Shown piece by piece: positions 22,683 through 35,114 of a DNA stretch of 64,000 nucleotides. Location: NCBI GenBank assembly GCA_035235625.1, contig CP141141.1:4030001-4094000 (forward strand). Reading direction: 5' to 3'. The position numbers and the translations under genes were made by a program. The DNA comes from Saururus chinensis (lineage: Eukaryota; Streptophyta; Magnoliopsida; Piperales; Saururaceae). The notes beneath the pieces are model-generated. The model was not told the origin of the DNA. It was given only the letters and a program-made list of their open reading frames with translations, and did not search any database. Within the stretch, counting starts at the first letter, position 1; each line of letters begins with the position of its first letter.

Positions 22683-25600
22683 ATGGGAAACTGCCTGGGG
22701 AATTCAAGCAGCACCACCCACAGCCCAGCTGCTACAAGGCCTTCAAGTCCAGGTGAATCTCGGTGTCCTTATTCGGAAGCTGCTCGAGAAGTAGTTATGA
22801 CTTATATGAGTTTTTGTTTGATCATTCCAACTCCTAGAACTTGCTTGATTTTGTCCATGTATAGAAAAAAGTAACTATTCATTGATTTTCTCTATTTGAA
22901 TTATCTTTAAGTATTGATTTGATATGAGTAAAAACTGAAAATATCGTCAGATCACCTCATTTTTTTTTCTTCCTCACTTCTTAATCTCCACAATTTTCTC
23001 TTTGTTGTGATTAAAAAATTCAGCTCTAAGCTCTGTCTAACTGCGAGTTTGGTTCAATTCAATTCAATCTCTTGCCTAGTTTCTTTAGTTTCAGCTCCCT
23101 TATTCACTAAGAAACTCTAGTGGGTTCAATTCAAAATTCAACCTTTTTTGTTTTTCCCTCTAAATTAAATCGGCAGGTACCTCAAACAGCTACAGCAACA
23201 ACAGGCAGCTCTCCAGTAGTGGTGGGACCAATTTCAGCAGCGTAGGTGGTGGAACTATTTCAAGCAGCAGTGCCGGGACCTCCTATGGTGGTGGTGGAGT
23301 TGTCCCCGAGGAGGCGGAGTTCCCCAATGGTCGGATCCTTTCCACGCCCAATTTGAGAATTTTCAGCTTCTTCGAGCTAAGGAGTGCCACAAAGAACTTT
23401 AAAAACGATAATGTCCTAGGAGTAGGGGGCTTTGGTACAGTTTACAAGGGATATATTGATGAGAGGACGACAAGAAGTGGGGGTACTTTGGCTGTTGCGA
23501 TCAAGAAATTGAACCCAGAGAGCGTGCAGGGCCTGGAAGAATGGGAGGTACTTTCAGTTATCCTTTTATCAAGTATATACTGCATTGTCTTCTACTGTAT
23601 CTGTGTTCCACCATTTAAATTTCAATTATTGATGAATACAACATGTGGATTTTATAAGTGGTCTTTTCGTTTGTCAATATTTTTCATGGTGAGAAGAAAT
23701 TTGATGGTAGATTTTCTTATCTGTATTGGGTATTGTCTTTATCTTGTTTCTATCAATTGTGATTTCCTTTCTTGTTTTTATACCATTAATTTAAAAAAGT
23801 TCTCTCATTTCTATTTCTGGATGGAATGTTCTACTCAAGACCATGGATATGAACTTTAACTTACCCATGTAACACAAAATCTTTTATGCAATGGCTAAAA
23901 CAAGCTTATGGTGTTTTCGGTTTCATCAGATATTCATTTGTTTGTTTGAGGTTTTTGGTTTGTGATACGTACTAGAGATGAGGAATAATTCCAGCATCCT
24001 TAGAGCATAGTGTTTTAGATGATGCTTTCAGTCAATTGTGTCCAGTTTCAAATGATTTTGATGTAAAAACATTGTCATTGGCAACAACTATGTATCCTAT
24101 TTTTTGGGGGTTAGTGACTAGATCTTTCTCCCTTTGGTTCTATTTTAAAACTGTTTGCACATGCAACTCATAATGATTGCATCTTCTGTCGAGTGGGGTG
24201 GAGGGTTTCTTCTCCACATGACAAAATCATCTCAACTGGCTTTCTCTATCTTTATTTCCTACAAATATTTCTCTTAAAAAGCTTCTTTTTGACATCTTTT
24301 ATATTCTCATAATGTGGTATCTACTAGAAAACCATGCTATTTCCATGCCAATAACTAAGCAACAATTGAAGAAATTTTAGTATATTCCACCTATTTTTGT
24401 TCAGGGACTTGTATGATTGATCGAGAGAGCAAAGTAGAAAGAATATGTGGAAGTAGTCAACTGAATTTTCTATTAGATCTTTTACTGGTGGCATGATTTG
24501 TGAAGTGCTACAATGCGGAGGGCATGCCCTGAAAATATTTTCACGTGATGGGTGTTTGTATTGAATAATGACATTTATTTTCATGAAGTACTATTTTTTG
24601 GCTGAGAGATTCAATCATTTTCTACTTATCATGCTATTTTTCTGAAAGCAGAAAGAGGTGAACTTCTTGGGCAAGCTTTCTCATCCCAATCTTGTGAAGC
24701 TCTTGGGATACTGCTGGGAGGACAAAGAACTGCTCTTGGTTTATGAATACATGCCAAGAGGAAGCTTGGAAAACCACCTATTCAGAAGTAAATGCTTGAC
24801 CCTCCTTTCTAACAGTACTGTGCCAATTACAAAAACTATACAGCATTATCATTTTAATTATTTATTAACATTTTTTTTAATTCTACTTGTCCTTACACTA
24901 TTTGCTTGGGCCTAATTTCCTACTATAATCAGATTTGTGCAATTGAATGTTATAAAAATGATTAATAGTGCAGTCTGATCCACTTCTCTAGACTTGTGAT
25001 ATTATTTGCTTCTTCTTAGTAACAAGAAATGCAATATTCCTGCAAGTTTTTGATAAGATATGGGCTGGATAGTGCCACTGTCCAGATCTAGGCCAAATCT
25101 TAAATAAATTGAATCATATACCTATGGCCTACTGTAAGGCAAAAGGAATATGTAATTGAATTAATATACAGAAAAGGGGGGCCAGATACTGATTGGGTGT
25201 GATCAAGATCTGGATTTCCAGGTCAAGATTATGTTCTATTTTAATGTCTATACTAGTTGAAAAAGCTTAAGTGCTCATGTTTTGGTACCTAAAAATGTAT
25301 AAATTCAAAGCAATAACCCCTCAAAGCAAAGAGCTGACAATGAAAACCTTGGGGAGTAGCTTTTCCACAAGCCATCTTGAGGAAACAGGATGGCTTTCGG
25401 CCTGGTTTTCAATATCAAAAAAAGAAAGAAAGGGATGTATGAATATGGGAGAATGATCTCCTGCCAGCATGTGATTATTGGGCCCATCGTGAGCTTTCTA
25501 TGAGTCGCCCCACGGAGGCCCCATGTAGATGGGACCCCAGGATTTGGAAGAGACACCTCAGATCTGGAGCCCCATAGCATGTGGTCCCATTTTAACATGT

Positions 25601-27284
25601 GTACCCCTTGCATCTTAAGATGTGATTCCACAAGATAACAGCCATTGATTTGGAGACACAAAGGCTGGATCTTCACACGCCTATGTGAGCATTTGCAGGA
25701 GATCATTCTCGCCATTGTGCTTGAAGGGAAATGTGATAATTTCAAATGGCAATCTTATATTCTTGATACGAACTTTAGTAAGTGCCTTTTGTGTTGTACT
25801 GAACGATTTTAATATAATAAAGTTCTAAACATCATATTTCTTTACGTAATACAGCCACAAGGTCGATCATTTCTTGTATATATTATGAAGTAACCCAAAT
25901 TCATGTCCAATATCTTATTATTATTCTTTTCCTTGCAGGAAATTGTCAACCTCTTTCATGGGATATACGGCTCAGCATATTAATTGGTGTCGCCCGGGGT
26001 CTTAATTTCCTGCATACTTCAGAGAGGCAAATCATATATCGTGATTTCAAGGCCTCAAATATTTTGCTTGATTTGGTAATCAACATTTCTTCATAATCTT
26101 GAGAAAGAAATGAAGGAAACACCACAAGCATAATAGTTCTATTTGTTTTTGCAGAGATATCATGCAAAACTTTCTGATTTTGGATTGGCAAAACATGGTC
26201 CAATGGGTGAAGAGTCTCATGTCACCACACGAGTAATGGGCACTTATGGTTATGCAGCTCCAGAATATGTGACCACAGGTTAAGCAGTTTTCTTTCAATT
26301 GTATGCCCATTGTTTCAATTTTTTTAAAAAGTTAATGAATGTAGAATTTTGAATAGCTGATAATGGGATAAAATGTTTATCAAACAGCTTTCATGGAGTC
26401 ACTGAAATGTAGAGTCCTTAATGTCACAAAATAAATACAAAACTCTGTGAGAAAATGGACAATTTCATTAACAGAGGATAACAACTATGAGAGTGTTCAA
26501 ATTGTTATATTCTTCATTGATGCACAGAAATGCCATTCCTCTAAATGGCATCACTTATCTGACATAATAAAATGCATGTTTAGTTCATATCAATTTAATT
26601 GAGTTTAAAAAGGATCACATACAAGTCCACAAACCCAACTGTTGCATTGAAAAGCAGGACTCATATAATGAACAGGGAATAGTTAGTTCAAGGTTGATTT
26701 TAACAAATATGAATCTTAATCTCATTTACATATTTGCTTTGTCATAAGATTACCAAATAAACACTCAAGAAAGTGTTGACTGCATGATCCCTTTTCATCC
26801 CATGTAGTTTTGAAGTTGACTGAATCTATGTTCATATTTCTTAACAGGTCATTTGTATGTTAGGAGCGATGTCTATGGATTTGGGGTAGTACTATTGGAG
26901 ATGCTCACTGGGTTGCGTGCAGTTGACACAAACCGCCCCAGTGGGCAGCACAATCTTGTGGATTGGGCGAAGCCATGTCTATCCAACCGCCGAAAGCTAG
27001 TACGAATAATCGACGCACGCCTTGAGAACCAGTACCCGCAGAAGGCTGCACAGCAGGCAGCAGCCCTTGCTGTGAAGTGTTTGGAGCAGGAGCCCAAAAA
27101 TCGACCCTCCATGGAAGAGGTTGTTAAGACTTTGGAGCAAATTGAAGCCATCAAGGACAAGCCTCGTGTTCCGAAGCCCAGCCAAGGCCACCATGCACAT
27201 CGGCGCAGTCCACAACTTTCGCCGGTTCATCCAAGGCTTCATGGAGTGGGTCGTACCCGCCCTCGATCACCAAATTCAAGATGA
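22683..27284 (+). CDS. Receptor-like cytoplasmic kinase, RLCK-VII (PIX13/PBL-like)
   Basis: A membrane-anchored Ser/Thr kinase that relays signals from cell-surface receptors (family knowledge). Exons: 22683-22752, 23177-23547, 24652-24787, 25939-26075, 26155-26278, 26848-27284. All splice sites are GT..AG and the phases agree, giving 424 residues, normal for the subfamily. The start is fixed by MGNCLG, a myristoylation site (Gly2) with a palmitoylatable Cys4. A Ser/Gly-rich linker follows, then the kinase domain: glycine loop [11 protein letters not shown] (about 105-115), Lys in VAIKK (133), YRDFKASN (catalytic Asp228), DFG (246-248), then the conserved [11 protein letters not shown]. The tail is basic and Ser/Pro-rich. 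All catalytic residues are intact. The block [15 protein letters not shown] is typical of the PIX13 branch; the exact orthologue is not certain. Intron 3 carries a MITE-like insert. Confidence 0.94.
25449..25710. mobile_element. MITE-like insertion in kinase intron 3
   Basis: The ends form a perfect inverted repeat, GAGAATGATCTCCTGC from 25449 and GCAGGAGATCATTCTC ending at 25710, 262 bp in all. The interior is less AT-rich than the surrounding intron. I see no clear target duplication, so the exact borders are open. It lies between the exons ending at 24787 and starting at 25939 and does not touch a splice site. Confidence 0.65.
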
Positions 27285-27844
27285 AATGATGTAAGATGAA
27301 CGTCCTATTCTTTTGTGCTCGTCGGCCAAACCGACAAGTTTTATGGTTAGTATATATTCATGTATGAGTCCCATTTATATGCACCACGCGCATGGCCATA
27401 CGATTTGATTATGTGGCCTGTGATACTCAAGGGCAGGCTGTTTGAATCACCCACACACCCTCTTATTTGACATCATAATTTAACGGTTCATGTTGTGCAG
27501 AGTGCATATTGAAATATTTTTCAATATTCGACACTTCTTCCATTCATGTACTAATGGTCATCAAAACTACATAAAAAGGAATTATATATTGTTTTCTGGG
27601 ACAACAATGTTTATTCAGGTGTTTGGTAGTAGGTTCCACATAAAAAAAAAATTGTGGAAGTGCGTTGTTTGAAATTTTCACAAAAAAACCTCTGCTCCAT
27701 CAACACCGAGGCCTCCGTCTCCAACTACAATAGGCCTGGACTTCAGGACTCTTGCTCTGTATGCATCCTCGTTGACTGCAAACTTGGGGTGGCACCTCTC
27801 AGGTTGCCCCTGTGACGTTTCCTGCTCTCTTCGTTAGTCCCAAC
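27285..27844. other. Kinase 3' flank, no further gene seen
   Basis: Probably the kinase 3' untranslated region followed by unremarkable intergenic sequence up to the target duplication of the next element (27837-27844). Confidence 0.35.
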
Positions 27845-28578
27845 TATGGAAGGCTGTATTGATATGCATAAGAGTATCGATGACTATGGATATGGGTACG
27901 CATCGATGATACGCTTAGTACGTGTTGAAACGGACATAAACCCTTTTATAAACATAAAAAAATATTATAATTAATAATATATCATTATAATATTTCTTTT
28001 AGAGTATAATAAAATCGTATAATGTCGTATCAATCGATACGGGTATTCTAAAATTAGTTCATTCGAAATCATACACTATTATGCTCTTCGTCCTATATAA
28101 TTTTTTTGTCATTCTTTCCCATATTAAGTGCTTTAAAATTAATTTATTTTAAAAATAAATAATATGCTTAATATGAGTCGTTTAAATAAATGTATATTTA
28201 TAAAGAAATATTTGTAAAAATAATAATTTTGTAAATTGCATGAACCTACCCATATTGATCTCATATAACTTTAAAAATATTATTTTTAATATAAAAAAAC
28301 TTAAAATTTTTAAAAAGTTAGATTTAAATTGTGTTTTTATTTTTAAGAAAAAAATTGAATTTTTTTTAATTAAAAAATATTTTTTAAAATATAAAAAATA
28401 TTTTTTTAATACAGTATCGATACGTATCGGCCGTATCGATATAGTATGGGTGATACGGCCGATACGCATCGCGATACGCTTTGGGGGGCGTACCACCCCC
28501 CGTACCCGTATCGGTCTCCATCGATACGGGTACGTATCGGTCGATATGGAGCCGTATCGACCGATACGGCCTTCCATG
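27845..28578. mobile_element. hAT-like non-autonomous element, copy 1 (734 bp)
   Basis: The inverted ends read TATGGAAGGCTGTATTGATA on the left and CATGGAAGGCCGTATCGGTC in reverse on the right. They are flanked by a perfect 8-bp repeat GTCCCAAC (27837-27844 and 28579-28586). An 8-bp duplication with CA..TG-type ends fits the hAT superfamily. Subterminal regions are packed with CGATAC/GTATCG, especially 28410-28570, which are likely transposase-binding repeats. The middle is AT-rich, and there is no transposase frame. Three relatives occur in this window. Confidence 0.85.
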
Positions 28579-30962
28579 GTCCCAACGAACATGAGACACT
28601 CACCTTTGGACTGGGACTTGTATGGTCGAGCACTCAGGCTTCAACCTTGAAACGTTATGGTCCTTTGAAGGATGTTTGCAAAATAGGAGTTGTATGTTAA
28701 TGATATGTTAGCATATGCGCCATGGATCAGGTAGAAGGACAGAAAAATCTTCCCAACCTTGGTGTCATTAGGTTCAATCTTTATGATCATGTGAAGTATT
28801 TCACTTGGAGCTAGTGCTACCAATAGAATGATACAATGACGGTATAACCTATTCCATTACTATAATTATTTTCTAAATTTTTATTTATAACATTTATGTT
28901 AAGTAAATAATATAGGTTCTTCTATATTCATTCCATCCAATAATAATCAATCAGTTAATCGGTTTACCATTATCTATTACCCCTTTCATAAGGATTCAAA
29001 ATTCAATGTAATAAACATAGCTAATCATAAAAACTAATATTCCATTTGGCAAAAAAATAAAATAGAGTCCTCAAACTTTTTTAATTTAATATAGGATTCT
29101 ACATCTGCATGGTGAATGTTAATTAGATAAACATATTTAGCTCAATTCTTTATCCTTATATGTAACTTAAATATTAAAAACTATGTCAAACCGCTTAAAG
29201 TAGTTCACTACTTTACAATACATCAACCTCTATTAAACTAGTTTTAAGGTTTAAACTTTTTAAAAGATCACTAAATTAGCCAAAGTAACTCAAAATGGCC
29301 ACAATAAACACCTTTCGCAAATTGATTTACTAAATTAGATATTTCTAAGGTAAAAAACTAATCTATTTATAAAATGCCTAAATCATGGTAGAATAGGTAA
29401 AGTGTGTGTTTTTTTCAATTCACACTTATAAACCTTTTTTTGTTAATTTTTTTTACATAGTGTTGTAAGCAATGCCTATGAAATGGGGGTCACCATAGTA
29501 GAAAAAACATTAAGAATAAGGCATTCAACCCTAACAATATATGCCTTGAAGATTTAACCAAGTGTGATCAATTCATCAACTCAAAGGCCGTACATATGTA
29601 GAAAAGGTTAACATTGGCCACCACATTGACCACCACACATCAGGTCATGGGATCTAGATCTCATAGAGCATGTATTTTAGGGAACAAACATATTATAAAA
29701 TTCCACATGTCCCCTATTTTACTAGTGGCCCATAATCAAAATCATGCAACCTTAAGATGCTCGATGCATATATACTCATAAGAGACATTTACATGTGCAT
29801 GGAGCATGTCCCTATGCATGCTGTGCATGCACGAGACACTTTCGAGCTACATAATTTCAATTCTTTATCCTATATGTAACTTAAATATTAAAAAGTATGA
29901 CAAATTGTTTAAAGTAGTTCACCACCTTACACTACATCAACCTCTATTAAACCAGTTTTAAGGTATAAACCTTTTAAAAGATAATTAAATCAGCCAAAGT
30001 AGCTCGAAATGGCCACAATAAACACATTTCACAAATTGATTTACTGAATTAAATATTGCTAAGGTAAAAAACTAATGTTGCTTATAATTATTATAAAAAA
30101 TTGTGAGGATCTAACATGAAAAGAAAATTAACATGAAATTTTTTGTAGAACTCCCCCAGGAGCTCCAATGACACTTGTTGATGGGCTAAAGATGACGGTT
30201 CATCTTCAATCTTATTTAGCTTAATTACTCTTGATTATCATTCAAAAACACACTTCAATAGTTCACTTTCCTTTTATTCTTTTTTTTCCTTAATTTACCA
30301 TTTCATCAAAGTTAATCCTATAAATATTCAACCTCGACAACCTCTTGACTGGTCAAACAACCTGTTGAACTTCATCAAAAATCTCTCGACACCTATTAGA
30401 GAGCGAAAGACAACAGTTGAACCCCATGTTGAAAGTTCAATCTTATGCAAGTTAGCTCATTTTCCCCTTGAATTTTCTTTTGCAACTCACCTACAATGGT
30501 TTCTTCATCTTTTATTTCTTCTTTTCCCCTTAATTTGCATTCTAGCATGTTTTGATGGGTGTCTCTACAAGCTTAGATCTCGTCAACCTTCAACCTCGAC
30601 ATGCTCTCAACAGGTTGAGGAGCTTGTTGAAGGCACCACCAGTTTGTTCTTAGGAGAAATTTCGTCAAGTAAAGTTATTTGTCTTTGCCATCACTTATCA
30701 TGCTTCTAAAGACTCTTAAAACACTTCCCATATCATGCTATGATTAACTTAATAAATCTTTATTTTTTCTCTTAAAATTATTCATAATTTTATCAAATCT
30801 TAATCCCTATGATCTCAAATCCACTAAAATTAGTCTCTAAGGAGCTATGGATCCCACCCAAAAGGTTAGGGTTTTAGTTCAGGTCATGAACGAGCCAATA
30901 TATAAGAGGAAACTCATTGTGTGAAGTAAGCTTATCTTTTTAAGATAGTCGGGCATCTATCG
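28579..30962. repeat. Repeat-rich intergenic region
   Basis: No gene recognised. A hAT-type short element like that at 35115 starts near 28815 ('CAATAGAATGATACAATGACGG'). A segment of about 210 bp, beginning 'TGTAACTTAAATATTAAAAA', occurs twice in direct orientation (about 29157-29362 and 29876-30079). The segment 29370-29860 is repeated at 32285-32490 plus 33117-33370. Open frames here are short and featureless. Confidence 0.6.
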
Positions 30963-31133
30963 GGAAGCATTTTCTATGCTCCACTCTCACCATGAGCCGA
31001 GCGTAAGGAACGCCTAGGAACCGTAAGATTTCAAGATCGGTGACGCATACGCTAGCACATGTTGAAATCCGACGGCTCCTAGGCGTTCCTTACGCTCGGC
31101 TCACATTGAAGAGGGAGCATGAAAAACACTTCC
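30963..31133. mobile_element. Foldback MITE, 171 bp
   Basis: The inner arms are nearly perfect: GAGCCGAGCGTAAGGAACGC on the left, and its complement ending in GAGCCGAGC in reverse from the right. Weaker pairing continues to the ends, with GGAAGCATTTTCTATGCTCC on the left and GGAAGTGTTTTTCATGCTCC in reverse. Flanking 9-mers CATCTATCG (30954-30962) and CAACTATCG (31134-31142) differ at one base. This fits a Mutator-type MITE. Confidence 0.8.
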
Positions 31134-31844
31134 CAACTATCGCTAGGTCAAAGCCTAAGCTTCACATCAAACTACAAATCAAAGGTTTCTCTCAACAGGT
31201 TGTAGACACACCGAAGTGTATGTATGTCAAGGTACATTTTTCTTCTAATTCCTCCAAAATTCTCCATATATTCCGAAAATGAATTAATGAGTTTTTCTAA
31301 AATTCGAGGGTGATTATATCATGTGCATTGCAGATCCAGTGCCGCTCAATGGTGAATCTAGGGGCCCACACTCCTCTCGCGACATTCCGTTGCTGCCACC
31401 TCCGCTAAGCTCCAACAAAGAAATATAAAATATAATATAACTATGTAGACTATATAATAGATTTATACTTTGTAGACTACATAGCAAATTTATACGGTGT
31501 GTTCCTCTTCCACTTCTCATGGCTACTGTAACGGGACAAAGTTTGGCTAACAATTGCTGACCACAAAAGTTGATGGTCAGCCCTGCCACAACCAGCCAGG
31601 CTACAGTTATTAATTAGTGATAAATAGAAATCTCTGTCATTCCTGGCCAATTGCAATTATCAAGCAGCTAAAATGAGATGGATCCTATCTATTTGACTTG
31701 AGCTACGACTTCTTGGATTGGGTCGAGTAGAGCTGGTTGGACCATCTCTTCACTCCTCTCAAAATTTAGGGCATGGAGGAGCATCTCATCTTTGGCCCCG
31801 GTTGAATCGATTCGCATTCAAGCTAGATATCATTGATTGGTGCG
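31134..31844. other. Intergenic upstream of the auxilin-like fragment
   Basis: No gene recognised. It may hold the original 5' flank of the auxilin-like fragment, but no promoter element stands out. Confidence 0.3.
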
Positions 31845-32140
31845 ATGGACGAGTTCGCCAACCTCGTGCGGGATTTTGGCTTCCGTTCTCAGGGCAAGGC
31901 CGGCCCGATGTCGGCTTCCCGAGCATGGATCTGATCCACCCAATCCTCCTCCAAACCCAAGTCGTCTTGGTACTCCATCCCCTCCTCCAGTCACAGCCCC
32001 GTCTTCGACGACGGCCTCTTCTCTAATCCCGCCATTGCCCCCTCCTCACGTAATGAAGGTGCCTTCACTGATGTTTTCGGCGAGCCTTCGCGGTGGACGA
32101 GTTTTGACAGCTGCGTCAATTTCTCGCCTACGCGGATTTA
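31845..32140 (+). pseudogene. Auxilin-like (J-domain clathrin-uncoating) 5' fragment
   Basis: The frame from ATG 31845 begins MDEFANLVRDFGFRSQGKAG, with PMSAS following. This closely resembles the start of plant auxilin-like proteins, which recruit Hsc70 to clathrin-coated vesicles. Codon 30 is TGA (31932-31934), apparently a decayed CGA. The same frame then continues with SSKPKSSWYS, FDDGLFSNPA and FTDVFGEP, the acidic/aromatic clathrin-adaptor style of the family. After about 98 codons it ends with no further exons in sight. The J domain, normally at the C-terminus, is absent. It is a truncated, stop-containing copy; whether it arose by transposon capture or deletion is not visible. Confidence 0.55.
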
Positions 32141-32494
32141 AGCTATGAGTCTCTCTTTCATACCTCGGGGGAATAGATATAAGTACATCTTTGGGGAACA
32201 GACGCGTTCTTTAATAAATCCTTAAAAGTCCCATTATCAATTTAGTTCATATTTTTACATTTTTCATATTTTATAATTTATTTATTAATTGCCTAAATCA
32301 TGGTTGAATAGGTAGTGTGTGTTTGCTTTTTACAATTCACACTTATAAAGCGTTTTTTGTTAATTTTTTTTACACAGTGCTGTAAGCACTGCCTGTGAAA
32401 GGGGGGTCACCGTAATAGAAAAAGCATTCAACTCTAAGAATATGTGCCTGAGAGATTTAAAGTGTGATCAATTCATCAACTCAATGGCCGTGCA
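32141..32494. repeat. Part of a duplicated segment (32285-32490 resembles 29370-29600)
   Basis: The two copies share 'CCTAAATCATGGT', 'AATTCACACTTATAAA' and 'GTGTGATCAATTCATCAACT'. The copy is split by the hAT element that follows and resumes at 33117. Confidence 0.65.
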
Positions 32495-33116
32495 TAGGGG
32501 TGTTAAATTTAGTTAAGAAGTTTAACTCAGCTTGATTCGTGTTTGAGCTCAAATTCAAAATTAGTCAAACCAAACTTAAATATACTCGTGTTTAGCTCAG
32601 CTTGGCTCGAAGCGCGATAAAAACTTAAATGTACATTAAATATATTATTTTTTTAAATATACACATATATATATTACATATTATATATAGATTTCATGTC
32701 TCTCAACTTTTAACTCTTTCCATAAATATATCATTTTTACTTTTTTCATATACAACTATGAAGTTTTTTGTTAGAGGAATTATATAATATCTCATGAGGT
32801 CTAGAACCATTTTTTATGAAACGTTACCCCCTTAGTCATATTTTAATAGTCTAAATTAGAAAAGAAAAATCAACAGACTAGTTTATTTGATTTTCTAACC
32901 TAATACATTAGACCATTTACTAACCATGTTCATTTTAGTGATTTTTCTCTATATACCTCTGGGTCACCAATTACAAAACTAAAGAATGATCACAAGGTAT
33001 AACAAATCGACTCAGCTCGAAATTGATTTAAGCTCAGCTTGAGCTTGAAATTGAAATTTCAAACTTAAGTTGAACACTCTAAAGCTTGATAAAATTCAGC
33101 TTGTTTAACACCCCTA
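32495..33116. mobile_element. hAT-like element, 622 bp, nested in a duplicated segment
   Basis: Ends TAGGGGTGTTAAATTTAG on the left, and TAGGGGTGTTAAACAAGC in reverse on the right, typical of plant TAGGGGTG-type hAT elements. The flanks GCCGTGCA and ACTGTACA are a decayed 8-bp duplication. The uninterrupted target is seen at about 29588-29602 ('GGCCGTACATATGTAG'), which confirms the insertion. The interior holds GCTCAGCTTGA-type repeats near both ends. Confidence 0.8.
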
Positions 33117-33649
33117 ACTGTACATATGTAGAAAAGGTTAACATTGGCTACCACGCATCAGGCTATGGGATCTAGATCTCATAGAACATGTATTTTAGGG
33201 AACAAGCATATTATAAAAATCCTACCTGCCCCATATTTAACTAGCACCCCACAATCAAAATCATGCAACTTTAAGACGCCTTATGCATATATAAGAGACA
33301 TGTTTATATGTGCATGGTGCACAACCATGTATATGCATGAGGCACTTTCGAGCTACACAAATTCAATTGTGTGACCCGTATTACTTATAGGGTAGGCGGG
33401 TTTGGATCAAATGCCATGGGATGCACTACTCACACCAATGCACATACAACTTGACACATTAACTTTTTCATACTTATAAAGCCGTTATTAATAGAAAAAG
33501 TTAATGTGTCAGGTCACATACACATTGGTGCACATCATCAGATTGAGATCCCTTGGAGTGCATTTGTCACGTGGTAGGTGGGCAAATCCAAACCCACTTG
33601 CTACATGAATAACATGTCGTGCAATTAGCATGCCTAATCACTTATAAAT
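33117..33649. repeat. Continuation of duplicated segment, then intergenic
   Basis: 33117-33370 matches 29595-29860. 33430-33560 contains an imperfect inverted repeat around 'TTAACTTTTTCATAC' and 'AAAAAGTTAATGTGTCA'. No gene. Confidence 0.55.
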
Positions 33650-33831
33650 GGAAAAAATATATTCCTACTCCATTTTCTTCACGCCAAAAGCCTACTCTGA
33701 CCTCTGATTAGATTAAAAAAAAGAGTGAATCATGAAACTTTATGTTATCAGTTGTGACTTACCTTCACTGTCCAATTAGAGGCTGGAGTAGGCTTTTAGT
33801 GTAAAAAAGTAGAGTAGGAATATCAACTTCC
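33650..33831. mobile_element. MITE, 182 bp, with 8-bp target duplication
   Basis: Inverted arms of about 70 bp, for example 'TATTCCTACTCCATTTTCTT' on the left and 'TATTCCTACTCTACTTTTTT' in reverse on the right, both continuing into 'AAAAGCCTACTC'. The perfect 8-mer TTATAAAT flanks it at 33642-33649 and 33832-33839. Related copies lie at about 1262-1430 and 12380-12530. Confidence 0.83.
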
Positions 33832-34337
33832 TTATAAATAGAACTTCTCTAATAATAGTTTTAGTTTTGAGGCATGAATTCTTTAAACAAACTGAGCTGA
33901 TAATCGAGGCCATTATTTTATGATAGGTTGTTTCTACTTCTAATAAAATTAGGAATAATGCACATGTATTACATGTGTAAAAATAAATTAGATAATAAAT
34001 TAAATTAAATTAAATCACAAACTCATATACACTTGTAGGCATTTGCTACTTTAAATCTCTTCGGATTAGGGCACATTTGGCTACCTTTTGAATGAGAAAT
34101 GACATTTTCTCTCTAACTATCCTATGGAGGAGGGTTATTTCTAAAAGGCCATTTTATGTATGATGTGATATTTACAAAGTGATATGACTCACAAGGAAAG
34201 ATCTTAAAAAACTAAAAAGGTTGACAAATGTGATATTAAGGTTGATGAAGACAAAGATGTAAAAGGACTTTGTATTGTGGAGTATGTTATACATATTTAG
34301 GACCAGTTTGGCGTCATATTTAATATTAGTTTGGTAG
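33832..34337. other. Intergenic, no gene seen
   Basis: AT-rich sequence without a recognisable gene or a repeat that I can define. Confidence 0.3.
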
Positions 34338-35114
34338 ACTGGAAGGTCGTATCAGTATTGATAAGAGTATTGATTGCAATGGATACTGGTATGTGCCGAT
34401 GATACATTTAATATGTACCGAAACTGTTACGAACCTTAATATATATTAAAAATTGATAAGATATTATTATAACAATTTGCTTAAAGGCATAATAGATGAA
34501 AAAATTATAAATGAACATATAACACCAACATTAGTAATACGCATTGACTGAGAAAGGGGTTGATTAGGCAAATCTTAGATGGAGATCCCTTCATAAATTT
34601 CTTAGATGAGATGAGTCAATGTTATAAATAAAATCAAATATGGGCCAACATTTTGTGTAGTGTATTAGGATTATCATAATTGTATATTAAAAATATGAGT
34701 CATACAAGTTATTACTCCCTATGTCCTATATTAAGTGCTCTAAAATTAATTCATTTTGGAACAAAATAAGACACTTAATATGAGTCAAAAGAATATTATC
34801 GAGAAGCTCTTAAGTTAAATGTGTAAGTAAATTCATAATTGTAGAGCACTATATTAGATAAAAAATTATGTAAATTGTACGGACCTACCCGTATTGATCT
34901 TATATAATTTAAAATAAATTATATTTAATATAACAAAAATATTGTCATCTTTAAACCTACGAAGAGGTTGAGTTTCAAAAGTAATTTTTTAGAAGAAAAA
35001 AAATTGAAATTTTTTTAGAAAAAATTTAAAATAAATAATTTTAAAAAATTAATTCAGTATCAATACATATCGGTTGTATGGATCACTTTTTAAGGGGTGT
35101 ACCACCCTTGTGCC
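34338..35114. mobile_element. hAT-like non-autonomous element, copy 2 (right end cut)
   Basis: The left end 'CTGGAAGGTCGTATCAG' and the interior match copy 3 (42313-43424) almost throughout, including 'GCCAACATTTTGTGTAGTG' and 'AAAATTAATTCATTTTGGAA'. The right end is degraded after 'AGGGGTGTACCACCCTTGTG' and abuts another element, so no target duplication can be read. Confidence 0.75.

Noticed and set aside
28182..28700. Several frames of 60-136 codons on both strands
   Set aside because: They come from the CGATAC repeats and AT-rich middle of hAT-like copy 1.
30365..30709. 114-codon frame rich in Cys, His and Leu
   Set aside because: No recognisable domain, no splice context, and surrounded by repeats.
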